From: Luteibacter aegosomatissinici
Lineage (GTDB): Bacteria; Pseudomonadota; Gammaproteobacteria; Xanthomonadales; Rhodanobacteraceae
Assembly (NCBI RefSeq): GCF_023078495.1
Contig: NZ_CP095742.1
Coordinates: forward strand, 372,001 to 436,000
Direction: 5' to 3'
DNA: 64,000 nt
Position 1 is the stretch's first letter; each line of letters starts with the position of its first letter. The notes beneath the pieces are model-generated. The model made no database searches, was not told where the DNA came from, and saw only the letters and a list, made by a program, of their open reading frames with translations. Position numbers and translations under genes: made by a program. Below, piece after piece: positions 17,790-27,093 of the stretch.

Positions 17790-19784
17790 TCAGGCGTTGC
17801 CGGCCAGCATGGCGCGGATGCGCGCCATGTGCGATTCGGCGGTTTCCTTCTTCACCTCGGCATCGGCCTCCGGATCCTGCCCATCCCAGTGCAGGTCGTC
17901 ATCCGGTAGTTCCTCGAGGAACCGGCTGGGATCGTTGTTGAGCACTTCACCGTACTTGCGTGAGCGCGCGGCGAACGAGAGCGTCAGCATCTCCTTCGCA
18001 CGCGTGATCCCCACGTACATCAACCGGCGCTCTTCATCCAGGCGGCCTTCGTCGATCGCGCCTTCATGCGGCAAGGTGCCATCCTCGCAACCCACGATGA
18101 AGACAAAGCGGAACTCCAGGCCCTTGGCCGAGTGCAGCGTCATCATGCGCAGCGCGTTGCCCGGGTCGTCACGATCGGCGTGGCTAAGCAGGGCCAGTTG
18201 CTGGGCGATATCGCCGGTGCGACCACCATCGCGGCCCATCGCGCGGAACCAGTCAATCAGCTCGCGCAGGTTGGCCAGGCGCCGCTCGCGTAGCGCGTCA
18301 TCGGTGGTCGTCGCGGCGATATGCGCGCCGTACCCCGTCTTCTCGATGACGGTATTGACGAGGTCGGCGGCGCTCTCGTGCACCGCGTGGCTGCGCAGCT
18401 CGTCCATCAGCCGCGCGAACCCCGCCAGTGCGGAGGCCGGTCGCGGCGAAATGTTCTTCAGCGCACTGTCGCTGCGCGCGGCATCAAGCAGGGACGCATT
18501 GCGCGACTGCGCCATCTCCCCCAGCTTTTCCAGCGAGGTGGCGCCAATCTCGCGCTTGGGCACGTTCACGATGCGCAGGAACGCGGCGTCATCCGTGGGG
18601 TTGGTCAGCAGGCGCAGGTAGCTCAGGATGTCCTTTACTTCCTGGCGGTCGAGGAACGAAAGCGCGCCGCTCAGGTGGTACGGCACACGTGCAAGGCGCA
18701 GTGCCTTCTCGATGGGCCGCGCCTGGAAGTTGCCGCGATACAGGATGCAGAAATCATCCCAGCGGCAGCCCTTGTCCTTGAATCGCTCGTGCAGGCTCGA
18801 CGCGATGGCGGCGACCTTCTCCGCTTCGTGGTCGTTGTCCTTGCACTCGATGACGCGAATGGGCGGCCCTTCGATATGGTCGCTCCACAGCTTCTTCTCG
18901 TGGACGTGCGGGTTGTTGGCGATCAGCTGGTTGGCCGCACGCAGGATGCGCTTGGCGCAGCGGTAGTTCTGCTCGAGCTTGATTACCTTCAGGTGTGGAT
19001 AGTCGCGGCCGAGCTGGTCGATGTTCTCGGGGTTCGCGCCGCGCCATGCGTAAATGCTCTGGTCATCGTCGCCCACGCAGGTGAAACGCGCCTTGGGCCC
19101 GGCGATCGCCTTCAGCAGGCGGTACTGCGCATCGTTGGTGTCCTGGTATTCATCCACCAGCAGGTAACGCAGGCGTTCCTGCCAGATCGCGCGGGCCTCG
19201 TCATCCGCTTCCAGGATGGTGAGCGGCAGGCGGATCAGGTCATCGAAATCGACCGCGTTGAACGCCGCCAGGCGCTGCTGGTACAGGCCGTAGATCGTCG
19301 CGGCTTCCATCTCACGCGCCGTGCGCGCCGCGGCCATGGCCTGGTCGGGTGTAAGGCCGCCGTTCTTGGCCTGGCCCACCAGGTTGCGGATACCCTGGAT
19401 CACCTCGGGCTTCACGCCCTTGGGCGAGAGCTCCTTGATCATGTTGGCGCTGTCATCGGCATCCAGCACCGAGAACCCACGGCGCAGCTGGGCGCGCTCG
19501 TGCTCGATCTGGAGGAACTTGAGACCGAGCGCGTGGAACGTGCACACGGTGAGGGCGCGGGCCGATTCATCCGAAATCAGCTTGCCCACGCGCTCGCGCA
19601 TCTCCTTCGCCGCCTTGTTGGTGAAGGTGATCGCGGCGATCTTCTCCGCCGCCAGGTGGCGCCGGGAGATGAGGTGGGAGATCTTCTCCGTAATGACGCG
19701 GGTCTTGCCGGAGCCGGCGCCAGCGAGCACAAGGAGGGGGCCGTCGCAGTACTCGACAGCCGCGTGTTGTTGCGGATTCAGCAT
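17790..19784 (-). CDS. rep: ATP-dependent DNA helicase Rep
   Basis: A superfamily 1A 3'-5' DNA helicase that removes obstacles ahead of replication forks. The 664-residue length fits Rep (E. coli 673) rather than UvrD (about 720). Q motif/Walker A (MLNPQQHAAVEY, AGAGSGKT) opens the protein; VDEYQDTND (motif II), DDDQSIYAWRGA (motif III) and the VYVGITRAKE-type motif VI (MYVGITRAKEMLTLSFA) are present. I start at MLNPQQ, which is canonical; the open frame extends 31 codons upstream without family similarity. It is divergent from the thymidine kinase gene. Confidence 0.95.
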   Translation of the reverse strand: MLNPQQHAAVEYCDGPLLVLAGAGSGKTRVITEKISHLISRRHLAAEKIAAITFTNKAAKEMRERVGKLISDESARALTVCTFHALGLKFLQIEHERAQLRRGFSVLDADDSANMIKELSPKGVKPEVIQGIRNLVGQAKNGGLTPDQAMAAARTAREMEAATIYGLYQQRLAAFNAVDFDDLIRLPLTILEADDEARAIWQERLRYLLVDEYQDTNDAQYRLLKAIAGPKARFTCVGDDDQSIYAWRGANPENIDQLGRDYPHLKVIKLEQNYRCAKRILRAANQLIANNPHVHEKKLWSDHIEGPPIRVIECKDNDHEAEKVAAIASSLHERFKDKGCRWDDFCILYRGNFQARPIEKALRLARVPYHLSGALSFLDRQEVKDILSYLRLLTNPTDDAAFLRIVNVPKREIGATSLEKLGEMAQSRNASLLDAARSDSALKNISPRPASALAGFARLMDELRSHAVHESAADLVNTVIEKTGYGAHIAATTTDDALRERRLANLRELIDWFRAMGRDGGRTGDIAQQLALLSHADRDDPGNALRMMTLHSAKGLEFRFVFIVGCEDGTLPHEGAIDEGRLDEERRLMYVGITRAKEMLTLSFAARSRKYGEVLNNDPSRFLEELPDDDLHWDGQDPEADAEVKKETAESHMARIRAMLAGNA

Positions 19785-19926
19785 CGGGATCGGCCGGGAC
19801 AGGGCGGGCGAACGAGGGGGCTGATGGTAGCAGGACCGCCCCCATGCCGCCCGGGTCCTCCCGGCGACGGTCGGCACGGCAGGGGGCAGGATTCGCTACC
19901 ATGTCCGGTCCAGACCAGGAACGCGC

Positions 19927-20580
19927 ATGGCCAAGCTGTACTTCTATTACTCGGCAATGAATGCCGGCAAGACCACGACCCTGCTGCAAAGCGCCCATAA
20001 CTACCATGAGCGCGGCATGCGGACCCTGATTCTCACCCCCGCGCTGGACAACCGCTATGGGGAAGGCATCGTGGCCTCGCGGATCGGCCTGCAGGCCCGT
20101 GCCATGCGGTTCGCAGGGGAGGAGGACATCTTCGCCATCGTCGAAAAGGACATCGCCCATCGCGGCGCGCTTCACTGCGTACTGGTCGATGAGGCCCAGT
20201 TCCTCAGCAAGAATCAGGTGTGGCAGTTGTCGGATGTTGTTGATCGCCTGAACATTCCCGTGCTGGCCTATGGCCTGCGTACCGACTTCCGTGGCGAGCT
20301 GTTCGAAGGCAGCCGCTACCTGCTGGCCTGGGCCGACAACCTGGACGAGATCAAGACGATCTGCCACTCCGGCAAGAAAGCCACCATGGTGGTCCGCGTG
20401 GACGAGCACGGCAGGGCCGTGACCCAGGGCCCGCAGGTTGAGATCGGCGGAAATGACCGCTATGTGTCCGTGAGCCGCGCTGAATTCAAGAGCATCACTG
20501 CCGGCGAAGGCCGCATCGAGCTGCAGCAACCCGTGCTGCCGCTGGGCGAAAGCGAACCCACCGAAGGACACGACGCGTGA
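19927..20580 (+). CDS. tdk: Thymidine kinase (type II)
   Basis: Salvage enzyme phosphorylating thymidine. The 217-residue protein shows the P-loop [15 protein letters not shown], the Walker B/lasso region [23 protein letters not shown] and the late motif [13 protein letters not shown]. Two cysteines expected for the structural zinc are replaced: the ICxCG-type site reads ICHSG (Ser at about residue 148) and the YVSVCR-type site reads YVSVSR (Ser at about 183), leaving one cysteine. A TACCAT -10-like box lies about 25 bases before the ATG. Its stop overlaps the next gene's GTG start (GTGA), implying translational coupling. Confidence 0.94.
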   Translation: MAKLYFYYSAMNAGKTTTLLQSAHNYHERGMRTLILTPALDNRYGEGIVASRIGLQARAMRFAGEEDIFAIVEKDIAHRGALHCVLVDEAQFLSKNQVWQLSDVVDRLNIPVLAYGLRTDFRGELFEGSRYLLAWADNLDEIKTICHSGKKATMVVRVDEHGRAVTQGPQVEIGGNDRYVSVSRAEFKSITAGEGRIELQQPVLPLGESEPTEGHDA

Positions 20581-21350
20581 CCGAGACGACGACCCCTGCC
20601 GCCGCATGGCCGCGCCCCCACTGGCACCCCAGCGATGAACAGGGCGTGCTGCTGTTCTTCGTGTTCGGCAGCTTTGCCGAGGATGTCGCCATTCCCAGCA
20701 TGAAGTACGGCAGCCCTGGGCTGCCCGAAGGCGTGGAAATGCGGCGCATGCAAAATGCCGTGCTGGCGCGCTGGGAAGGCTATCCGCTCGCCGGCGCACT
20801 GGGTGAGCTGCTGAAGGAAGAAAACCCCGACGCATTCAAAACGGCGAAGGATGCCCCGCACGTCATGGCGATTCGTGGCCGCTTCCCGGATCGCGACAGC
20901 CTGGATTACCTGCGCGATACGCTCGGCGTGGTCGCTGCCCTGACCGAGGTCGGAGGCAAGGTCGTGATCGATCCGCAGATCCTTACCCTCTTCAGCGCCA
21001 ACGACTGGCGCGAGCACTACCTGGTCCAGGGCGGCGCACCTACGCGCAACCATGTGCTCATCCTGTGCAGCCCGGAAGAAACGACGGGGCGCTCGTGGAT
21101 CCGCACGCGCGGCATGCGCAAGTTCGGCCGCCCGGATATCAGCATCACCAACGTGCCTGATCGCGAGATTGACCGCGCTGGCGCGCTGGCGGAGCGTTTC
21201 GTCGATCTTGGTGCACTCGGCGCCCACTTCGAGAACGGCCAGGCCATCGAAGTCGATGGCGTGGCCGGCGATCTCATCGTTGAGCTCAGCGGTGACGAGA
21301 ACGATCCGCGCTTCAACAATTCGCATGCTGCAATGCGCTGGGCCGATTGA
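20577..21350 (+). CDS. Protein of unknown function, coupled to tdk (possibly DUF4261-like)
   Basis: A soluble 257-residue protein with no signal peptide or membrane segment. It opens its reading frame with a GTG overlapping the tdk stop (GTGA). The C-terminal half contains [18 protein letters not shown], which recalls the HTHGLxRFGxPEL motif of DUF4261/DUF4026-type proteins; that link is weak and by eye only. The N-terminus ([20 protein letters not shown]) is acidic/aromatic. I do not know its function. Its stop abuts the stop of the convergent PI-PLC gene with no intervening base. Confidence 0.75.
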   Translation: MTETTTPAAAWPRPHWHPSDEQGVLLFFVFGSFAEDVAIPSMKYGSPGLPEGVEMRRMQNAVLARWEGYPLAGALGELLKEENPDAFKTAKDAPHVMAIRGRFPDRDSLDYLRDTLGVVAALTEVGGKVVIDPQILTLFSANDWREHYLVQGGAPTRNHVLILCSPEETTGRSWIRTRGMRKFGRPDISITNVPDREIDRAGALAERFVDLGALGAHFENGQAIEVDGVAGDLIVELSGDENDPRFNNSHAAMRWAD

Positions 21351-22607
21351 TCAGCGGGGGATCGAGAACGTCACGTGGGTGATTCCGTTCCGGAGGCCAT
21401 TCGCGGATGGTTGTACGTGGACACCGTCGCCATCGTAAGCCTCGCTGAAACGGGCGATGGTGGCACGCTCTCCCATCAAGTCCTTTCGCACGAGGATGGC
21501 CGTGCGGCTGGCGGCGTGTGACAGTCCGTCGCTCAGGACGATCCGGGTACCTGCAGGGAGATCGCGCAACACCGCTGAACGCAACCGCGCGGTCGGGCAG
21601 CGATCCAGGCCAGCGTCGCCGAGCTCCACAGTGCGGCGCTCGCTTCCTGGCACAGCGCAAACAAGCTCACCCGTGCCGCCCGGGCCATCAAAGAACTCAA
21701 TGGCGCCCTGGTTCAGTGCGGCGACGACGCTACGCGCCTGGCCGGCTTCGACGAAATCCACGGCAATATAGTTGGGCTTGCGTTGCGCGGCGGGCGCGCA
21801 TTCGTCGTCGATGCGAGCACGCAATACGGCATAGCTGTTGTCCGAGCCACTATGGTTGCCGAATGGCACGCCATGGAAATGATTCATGACGAACAGCCGG
21901 GGCCATGCCTGGGCGGTGCGGGTCGTGTCCAGATACAGGGGCTGGCTCTCCCAGCGGGAGCGGCACGACATGTCATGTTCGAAGACTGACGTGCCCAAAC
22001 TCCAGTAGTTTTCTGATGTGTAATCGCGATCGTAGAGCAGATGGAAGGGGCCGCCCGCTGTGTTCAGCGTGCCTGCGTTACGCACCGTCTGCGTGAATAC
22101 GACGAGCCGCTGGCCCGCTTCAATCATTTGCCGCGGCGTGGGCCACGCCGCGGTGCCCCAGCTTGCCGGATTGAACGTCAGGGCGGCGGTCTTTGGCGTT
22201 CGTTCCAGTTCGGCTTCGAGCGCTTCGCGGCGGGTATCGTCTTCCAGAAGCAGCGTGACCACACCATGCGGCACTCGCTCAAGGAAGGGCAGGATCTGCG
22301 TCTCCAGTGTGTCGGCCAGTGTCGGTTCAACGCCAATGCATGTGCCATGGCAAAGCCGTACGCGGCCGTTGCTCTCATGTACGTCAAGCATGAGGCCGCG
22401 CACGCCGTTTTGCAGTTGTTCGCCGATGGAAAGCGTCTGGTTAGGCAAGAAAGCGGGCAGTAGCGCTGGCGCATTGGCGAACGCGTTATGCGCGGTCAGC
22501 CAGGTGTATTCATTGAACGGTCTGTCGATATCGGTACCGCGCGGGTCAGCGGCCCAGGCGATGGGCGCCAGCGTGACGCCAAGCAGGGTGGCCAGCAATC
22601 GCTTCAT
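21351..22607 (-). CDS. Secreted phosphatidylinositol-specific phospholipase C X-domain protein
   Basis: A 418-residue exported protein with signal peptide MKRLLATLLGVTLAPIAWA and a TIM-barrel PI-PLC X domain. The two expected catalytic histidines are visible as TAHNAF (H40) and LCHG (H87), with LMLDVHE and LLLEDDTR strands between them and PNYIAVDFVEAG on a late strand. A C-terminal beta domain of about 120 residues follows (FFDGPGGTGELVC onward). The ATG used lies five bases after AAGGA; an ATG two codons earlier would overlap that site. Whether the substrate is phosphatidylinositol or a GPI-like lipid is unknown. Such enzymes act outside the cell and may target eukaryotic membranes. Confidence 0.85.
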   Translation of the reverse strand: MKRLLATLLGVTLAPIAWAADPRGTDIDRPFNEYTWLTAHNAFANAPALLPAFLPNQTLSIGEQLQNGVRGLMLDVHESNGRVRLCHGTCIGVEPTLADTLETQILPFLERVPHGVVTLLLEDDTRREALEAELERTPKTAALTFNPASWGTAAWPTPRQMIEAGQRLVVFTQTVRNAGTLNTAGGPFHLLYDRDYTSENYWSLGTSVFEHDMSCRSRWESQPLYLDTTRTAQAWPRLFVMNHFHGVPFGNHSGSDNSYAVLRARIDDECAPAAQRKPNYIAVDFVEAGQARSVVAALNQGAIEFFDGPGGTGELVCAVPGSERRTVELGDAGLDRCPTARLRSAVLRDLPAGTRIVLSDGLSHAASRTAILVRKDLMGERATIARFSEAYDGDGVHVQPSANGLRNGITHVTFSIPR

Positions 22608-22701
22608 ACGCATCCTTGCGTCGTTTAGGGAGGGGTGAGGCCAGCTTACGGTCTTGTCCCTGGCTAGGAGGGTAGGGAAATGACTACATCCTTGTAGGAA
22701 T

Positions 22702-23514
22702 CTATCGCTGGCAACCTGGGCAAAAGAATGATGCACGCTGGCCCAGGGTGACGACGCGGATGCTCGTGCCGCACACCTTGCACGCCTCGCCCGCCCGGCC
22801 GTAGGCGAAGAGTTCCTGGAAGAAATAGCCCGGTGCGCCGTCGGGCGCGAGGAAATCGCGTAGCGTTGTGCCACCGCGGGTAATGGCGTGGGCGAGGATG
22901 CGTTTGATTTCTCCGGCAAGCCGCACGTATCGCTCAAATGACACCTTGCCTGCCGCCCTGCGCGGGTCGATGCCGGCGGCAAACAACGCTTCACTGGCGT
23001 AGATATTGCCCACGCCGACGACCACGGCGTTATCCATGATGAAGGTCTTTACCGATGCGCTGCGTCCACGCGAGAGCTCGAACAGGCGCTCGCCATCGAA
23101 CGCGTCGGTCAGCGGTTCGGGGCCGATGCCGTCGAGCAGTTCGTGCGTCTCGCCCGGCATCTGCCAAAGCAGCGCACCGAAGCGGCGAGGGTCGGTGAAG
23201 CGCAGGACCTTTCCCGTTTCAAAGGCGATGTCCACGTGGTCATGTTTTGCGATGGGCGTATCGGCCGGCAGCACGCGCAACATGCCGGACATGCCCAGGT
23301 GGAGCAGGGCGGTGCCAGCGCCTGTCTGCAGGAGCAGATACTTTGCGCGGCGGTCTACGCTGTCCACCACCTGACCTGGGAGCAGGGTCGATACTTCGGG
23401 TGGGATCGGCCAACGCAGGTCCGGCCGGCGCAGGACCACGCCGGTGACGCGATGGCCCTCGATATGCGGGGCGATACCGCGGCGGGTGGTTTCGACTTCG
23501 GGCAGCTCGGGCAT
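22702..23514 (-). CDS. mutM: Formamidopyrimidine-DNA glycosylase Fpg/MutM
   Basis: Base-excision repair bifunctional glycosylase/AP lyase removing 8-oxoguanine and formamidopyrimidines. The mature N-terminus [13 protein letters not shown] supplies the catalytic Pro and Glu. K57-type (RRAKYLL), the helix-two-turn-helix and the C-terminal zinc finger (CKVCG ... CPGCQR) are all present, and the 270-residue length is exactly that of the family. The frame is open 45 codons upstream, but the MPELPE start is invariant in Fpg, so I use it. Confidence 0.97.
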   Translation of the reverse strand: MPELPEVETTRRGIAPHIEGHRVTGVVLRRPDLRWPIPPEVSTLLPGQVVDSVDRRAKYLLLQTGAGTALLHLGMSGMLRVLPADTPIAKHDHVDIAFETGKVLRFTDPRRFGALLWQMPGETHELLDGIGPEPLTDAFDGERLFELSRGRSASVKTFIMDNAVVVGVGNIYASEALFAAGIDPRRAAGKVSFERYVRLAGEIKRILAHAITRGGTTLRDFLAPDGAPGYFFQELFAYGRAGEACKVCGTSIRVVTLGQRASFFCPGCQR

Positions 23515-23538
23515 AGTGCCAATGTGGGGTTTGGCGGG

Positions 23539-23562
23539 ATCGCTCGCAAGCGCGACCCTACA
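23539..23562 (-). repeat. GTAG-type REP palindrome (single)
   Basis: On the minus strand: GTAG followed by an imperfect hairpin GGTCGCGC-TTGC-GAGCGAT, the same family as the other REPs in this window. The TAG of the GTAG head serves as the stop codon of the DUF4340-like gene. Confidence 0.7.
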
Positions 23563-24025
23563 TGGGCTTGGTGGGCAAGGCCTGGGTTCGTGGGGCGCGG
23601 GGCATGGCCTGCGCCGGGATGAAGGCGATGCGGTCGCCCACGCGGGCATAACGCTGGCGCCCCAACGCTGCCAGGTCGCCGTATTCGATACGCGTGCCGT
23701 CCAGGGTGAGCACGGCCAGGGGAGGCGCCAGGCCCAACTTGGCCGGGTCGAAATCGGCTGCCGGCTTCCACTCCGTCACGGGTGTCTGTGCGAGTTGTGC
23801 GAGGTCGGCCGGGCGTCCCTGGTCATTGCCGGTCCATGCATTGGCTTGCCGCTCAAAGTGCTGCGGTGGCAAGCCTTTCATGGTGATATCGATCCGCTGC
23901 ACGGCCGTCGGATCGATGGCTGTCAGTGTATGCGCGCTCGCCTCCGCGTCATCCGTGCGTAGCTGCCACGCGACGGCACCGATGAGCGCCATCAGGACGA
24001 CGATGCCGATCATCCGGTTGCGCAT
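23558..24025 (-). CDS. DUF4340-like membrane-anchored protein
   Basis: A 155-residue protein with a single N-terminal membrane anchor ([20 protein letters not shown]) and an otherwise periplasmic region. [16 protein letters not shown] and [19 protein letters not shown] are typical of the repeats in DUF4340 proteins that accompany Gld-type ABC exporters, though this copy has roughly one repeat unit only. I use the ATG eight bases after GGAGG; a TTG two codons earlier is too close to that site. It begins two bases after the stop of the GldG-like gene, hence is the last gene of that operon. The stop codon is provided by a REP element. Confidence 0.7.
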   Translation of the reverse strand: MRNRMIGIVVLMALIGAVAWQLRTDDAEASAHTLTAIDPTAVQRIDITMKGLPPQHFERQANAWTGNDQGRPADLAQLAQTPVTEWKPAADFDPAKLGLAPPLAVLTLDGTRIEYGDLAALGRQRYARVGDRIAFIPAQAMPRAPRTQALPTKPM

Positions 24026-24027
24026 GC

Positions 24028-25374
24028 TCAACGCCTCCGGCGACGCCAGGCGATGAATCCACCAGCCGCCAGGAGCAGGGCGGGCAGGGCAAAAAGGAAG
24101 CCGAACGTAAGCAGGTTCAGGCCATCCTGCGACACGGTCACGACGCGATCCGGCGCGCCGCGTGATGGCAGGTCCACCAGTACGTCATCGCCGAGCAGCC
24201 AGTTGAAGATGCGCTCACCCAGCGCGCGGTTGCCGCCATTGCCAACGTACGTGTTGGAAAGGAAATCACCGTCGCCGATCACGATGGCACGCTGTTCGCT
24301 CTTCACCGGGCTCGGGGAGAGGCGATTCAGCGCGAAGCCAAAGTCCAACGGTCCCTTCAGCTCACCGGCTTCCGGATGGAATGCAATGGTCGACGGCTTG
24401 TCGTTGTCGATGCCACCGAAAGCCGTCCAGCTGCGTTCGCCCGAGCGCAGGAACGGCACCACGGCCCAATCATGGTCCGAGACCTGGGCGAGCGCCGATG
24501 CCTGGGGAAACAGGGTCGTATCGCGGAAAGCGCGTGTGATCGCATGGAACGGATAGTCCGCCGCGACGACCAGTCGTGGATCCTGCACGTTCAAGGTACT
24601 GCCCTGGCCATCGACCAGGACGCCGGGGAGCACGCGCACACCCAGCACATCGGCAAGCGCACCCGTGCCGAGGTCTTCGTTGCCGGGCTCCGTGAGCCAA
24701 AGCAGGTTGCCGCCACCGCGCACGTAATCGACCAGGGCGCCCACCGCCTGGGGCGTGAGCGCTGCCGTGGGGCTCGCGAGCACCACCACATCGGTGTGCT
24801 CGGGCACGCCTTGGGTCTGGCTGAAATTAAGCGGCACCGCGCGCACACCGCGACGCTCCATCTGCTGCATGAAGGTGCCCAGGTCGGCGTTCGCGATGCC
24901 ATCGGCCTGGCGTTCGCCGTCGCCCGTCACGAAGGCGATGATGCGTTCGCCGCCACGCGCAAGCCGCTCCAGTGCGTTCGACAGGTTGCGCTCGTTGATC
25001 GGGCTTTCGACGCGTTCCTCGCGGCCCTTGTAACGAACGATCAATGCGCCGTTGCCACTGATGCCAAGCTGGCGCGATGCCGCCGGATCCTTGTCGGGAT
25101 CCACGAAAGCAAGGATCAGGTCGCTCTTTTCACGGCTGTAGCGTTCGATGATCGCGGCCGTCTGCTCGCGCAGCGGCCCGGTCGGTGAAAGGTAACCGAC
25201 GACATCCACCGTGCCGGGGAGTTTGGAGAGCACGGCAACGCTTTCAGGGGCCAGGCTGGCGCGGGCGCCACGCGTCCAGTCTGCCGTCCACACGTGGCGA
25301 GAACTCAGGAAGCCGATGCAGCCGGCGGCGACGAACAGCCCGATGACGACGAGCCAGCGATCAAGGCGGCGCAT
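24028..25374 (-). CDS. GldG-like ABC transporter auxiliary protein
   Basis: A 448-residue protein with one N-terminal transmembrane segment (LVVIGLFVAAGCIGFL), a large extracytoplasmic part, and a C-terminal transmembrane segment followed by RRRRR. It matches the ABC_transp_aux/GldG family: VDVVGYLSP and FVDPDKDPA in the first thioredoxin-like part, IIAFVTGDGER, VVVLASPTAALT and GNLLWLTEPG in the second, and IVIGDGDFLSNTYVGNGGN near the end. The start ATG overlaps the permease stop by one base (TAATG). Together with the permease and ATPase it should form a Gld-type export or surface-assembly complex of unknown substrate. Confidence 0.85.
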   Translation of the reverse strand: MRRLDRWLVVIGLFVAAGCIGFLSSRHVWTADWTRGARASLAPESVAVLSKLPGTVDVVGYLSPTGPLREQTAAIIERYSREKSDLILAFVDPDKDPAASRQLGISGNGALIVRYKGREERVESPINERNLSNALERLARGGERIIAFVTGDGERQADGIANADLGTFMQQMERRGVRAVPLNFSQTQGVPEHTDVVVLASPTAALTPQAVGALVDYVRGGGNLLWLTEPGNEDLGTGALADVLGVRVLPGVLVDGQGSTLNVQDPRLVVAADYPFHAITRAFRDTTLFPQASALAQVSDHDWAVVPFLRSGERSWTAFGGIDNDKPSTIAFHPEAGELKGPLDFGFALNRLSPSPVKSEQRAIVIGDGDFLSNTYVGNGGNRALGERIFNWLLGDDVLVDLPSRGAPDRVVTVSQDGLNLLTFGFLFALPALLLAAGGFIAWRRRRR

Positions 25375-26129
25375 TACTGGCGCTCCCGGTCGGCGCCAAG
25401 GCGGCGGGTGGCGAGCGTGAGCGACAGCGCGATGGCCAGGACGAACCAGACCAGGTCTTCCGAGGTCACCAGGCCGCGCAACAGGTTCTGCAAATGCGTC
25501 GCCATGGTGAGCCAGTTGAGGAAGCCCCCACTGACGCCGGCGGCTTGGGCGCCGCGGTCGATGGTCCATAGTGCCAGCGTAATGATCAGCGCCATGGCGG
25601 CAGCGATGGCCGGGAAGGCCGTGGCGGCGGAGCACGCGAGGCCGATGGCGGCCAGCGTGGCGAGCACGAGGGCGGTGCCGAGCGTCGCCGCCGCCAGCTT
25701 GCCCCAATCCGCCGTCGCGCTGAACCCGACCACGAGCGGCATGGCCAGGGTGACAAGCAGCCAGAGGCCAAGCCACGTCAGGACCGCAAGGTATTTGCCA
25801 GCCACGATGCGCCAGGGCGCCAGGCCGGTAGAGGCGAGCAGGGCAAGTGTGCCGGTGCGGCGCTCGCCCGCCAGCAGTGACATGGTCATCAGCGGCACCA
25901 CCAGGAACGACAGCTTCACCAGCTCAGCCAGGAGCGGGATGGCCACGAGGTCGGTGAATCCCGGCGCATCGGCCACCGCCGCCAGCTTCACCTGCATGCC
26001 CAGGAACTGGCCCAGGCCGAGGACGAAGGTCCAGGCCAGCCAGGCAATGGTGAGCGCGGCCAGCGCCCACGCCAGCGGGCGCACCGCGAGGCGGCGGAGC
26101 TCCAGTCGGGTGACGGCGGCGAGACTCAT
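25374..26129 (-). CDS. ABC-2 type permease (GldF-like)
   Basis: A 251-residue integral membrane protein with about six hydrophobic segments (for example WALAALTIAWLAWTF, LSFLVVPLMTMSLLAGE and LGLWLLVTLAMPLVVGF). The segment LLAGERRTGTLALLASTGL is the conserved ABC-2 coupling-loop motif. It overlaps the ATPase gene by four bases upstream and the GldG-like gene by one base downstream, so all are translated from one message. It is the membrane channel of the Gld-type system; the cargo is unknown. Confidence 0.86.
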   Translation of the reverse strand: MSLAAVTRLELRRLAVRPLAWALAALTIAWLAWTFVLGLGQFLGMQVKLAAVADAPGFTDLVAIPLLAELVKLSFLVVPLMTMSLLAGERRTGTLALLASTGLAPWRIVAGKYLAVLTWLGLWLLVTLAMPLVVGFSATADWGKLAAATLGTALVLATLAAIGLACSAATAFPAIAAAMALIITLALWTIDRGAQAAGVSGGFLNWLTMATHLQNLLRGLVTSEDLVWFVLAIALSLTLATRRLGADRERQ

Positions 26130-26857
26130 GCGGCCGCTCCCGTAGCGATAGAAAAGAACGTGCTTTCGAGCGCCTTGCCACCGGCGTTGCCGCTGAGTGG
26201 TGCGTCGTGGCGCACACGGCCCTCGTGCAGAATCACGACGCGATCGCAGACGGCCGTCACTTCGGCGAGCACGTGGGTGGAGAGGATCACGGCGCTACCG
26301 GCGGCCGCTCGTTCGCGGATCACCTTGCGCAGTTCGCCCACCTGGACCGGATCCAGTGCGTTGGCGGGCTCATCCAGGATAAGCAGGGCAGGTTCGTGGA
26401 CCAGGGCACACGCGAGACCTAGCCGTTGGCGCTGGCCTTGGGAAAGGACCCCAGCCAGCCGCTGGCGCAGTTCACCCAACTGCAGGCGTTCAATGATGCG
26501 AGTGGCCGCCGTGCGAGCATCCCGGCGCGAGGCCCCGCGCAGCGTCGCGAAGGCCTGCAAATGTTCGTCCACGTTGAGTTCGGGCCACATCGGGGCGCTT
26601 TCCGGTAGCCAGCCCACAAGGCGGCGGGCCATCCCGGGGTGGGACACGAAGTCGCGGCCATCAACCAGGATGGTGCCCGTATCGGGCTTCAGGGCGCCCG
26701 CCAACATCTGCAGGGTGGTCGATTTGCCGGCGCCATTGACGCCCAGCAGCCCCAGCACTTCACCCCGGTTCAGCGAGAAACTGACGTCGGTCACCGCCGC
26801 GCGGCCAGCCCGGCGGCGGGAAACGCCGGCGACATTCAGCAAAGCGGCATCGATCAT
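26126..26857 (-). CDS. ABC transporter ATP-binding protein (GldA-like)
   Basis: This 243-residue ATPase carries Walker A GVNGAGKST, a Q-loop region (GWLPESAPMWPEL), the signature LSQGQRQRLGLACAL (Q for the usual G), Walker B ALLILDEP and the H-loop STHVLAEV. It belongs with the downstream permease, GldG-like and DUF4340-like genes. The start is uncertain: the chosen ATG (MIDAALLNVAGV) places a normal first strand; an alternative ATG lies 16 codons upstream. Neither has a good Shine-Dalgarno sequence. Confidence 0.88.
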   Translation of the reverse strand: MIDAALLNVAGVSRRRAGRAAVTDVSFSLNRGEVLGLLGVNGAGKSTTLQMLAGALKPDTGTILVDGRDFVSHPGMARRLVGWLPESAPMWPELNVDEHLQAFATLRGASRRDARTAATRIIERLQLGELRQRLAGVLSQGQRQRLGLACALVHEPALLILDEPANALDPVQVGELRKVIRERAAAGSAVILSTHVLAEVTAVCDRVVILHEGRVRHDAPLSGNAGGKALESTFFSIATGAAA

Positions 26858-27093
26858 GCGGCTAAATCGCCCAAAGTCGCGCAAAGCGCGGGAACCCGCA
26901 GGCATCGTGCCGGGCGGTCTTCACGTGGCTGAACAAGGCGGGTCGCAGTCATCCGGCGATTGTGCGGAAAGCGGCGCATTTCCCACAACCATGGGCTTCA
27001 CAATTTGCCGCGATCCGTGCTGGTGGGTATGGAATGCCGGATATAGACTGCACAACTGTACATCCCCTTCACTGCCCAAGCGGTAACGACTCG

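Noticed and set aside
18321-20000. Long plus-strand ORF (559 codons) opposite rep
   Set aside because: Antisense shadow of a clear helicase; same high-GC artefact.
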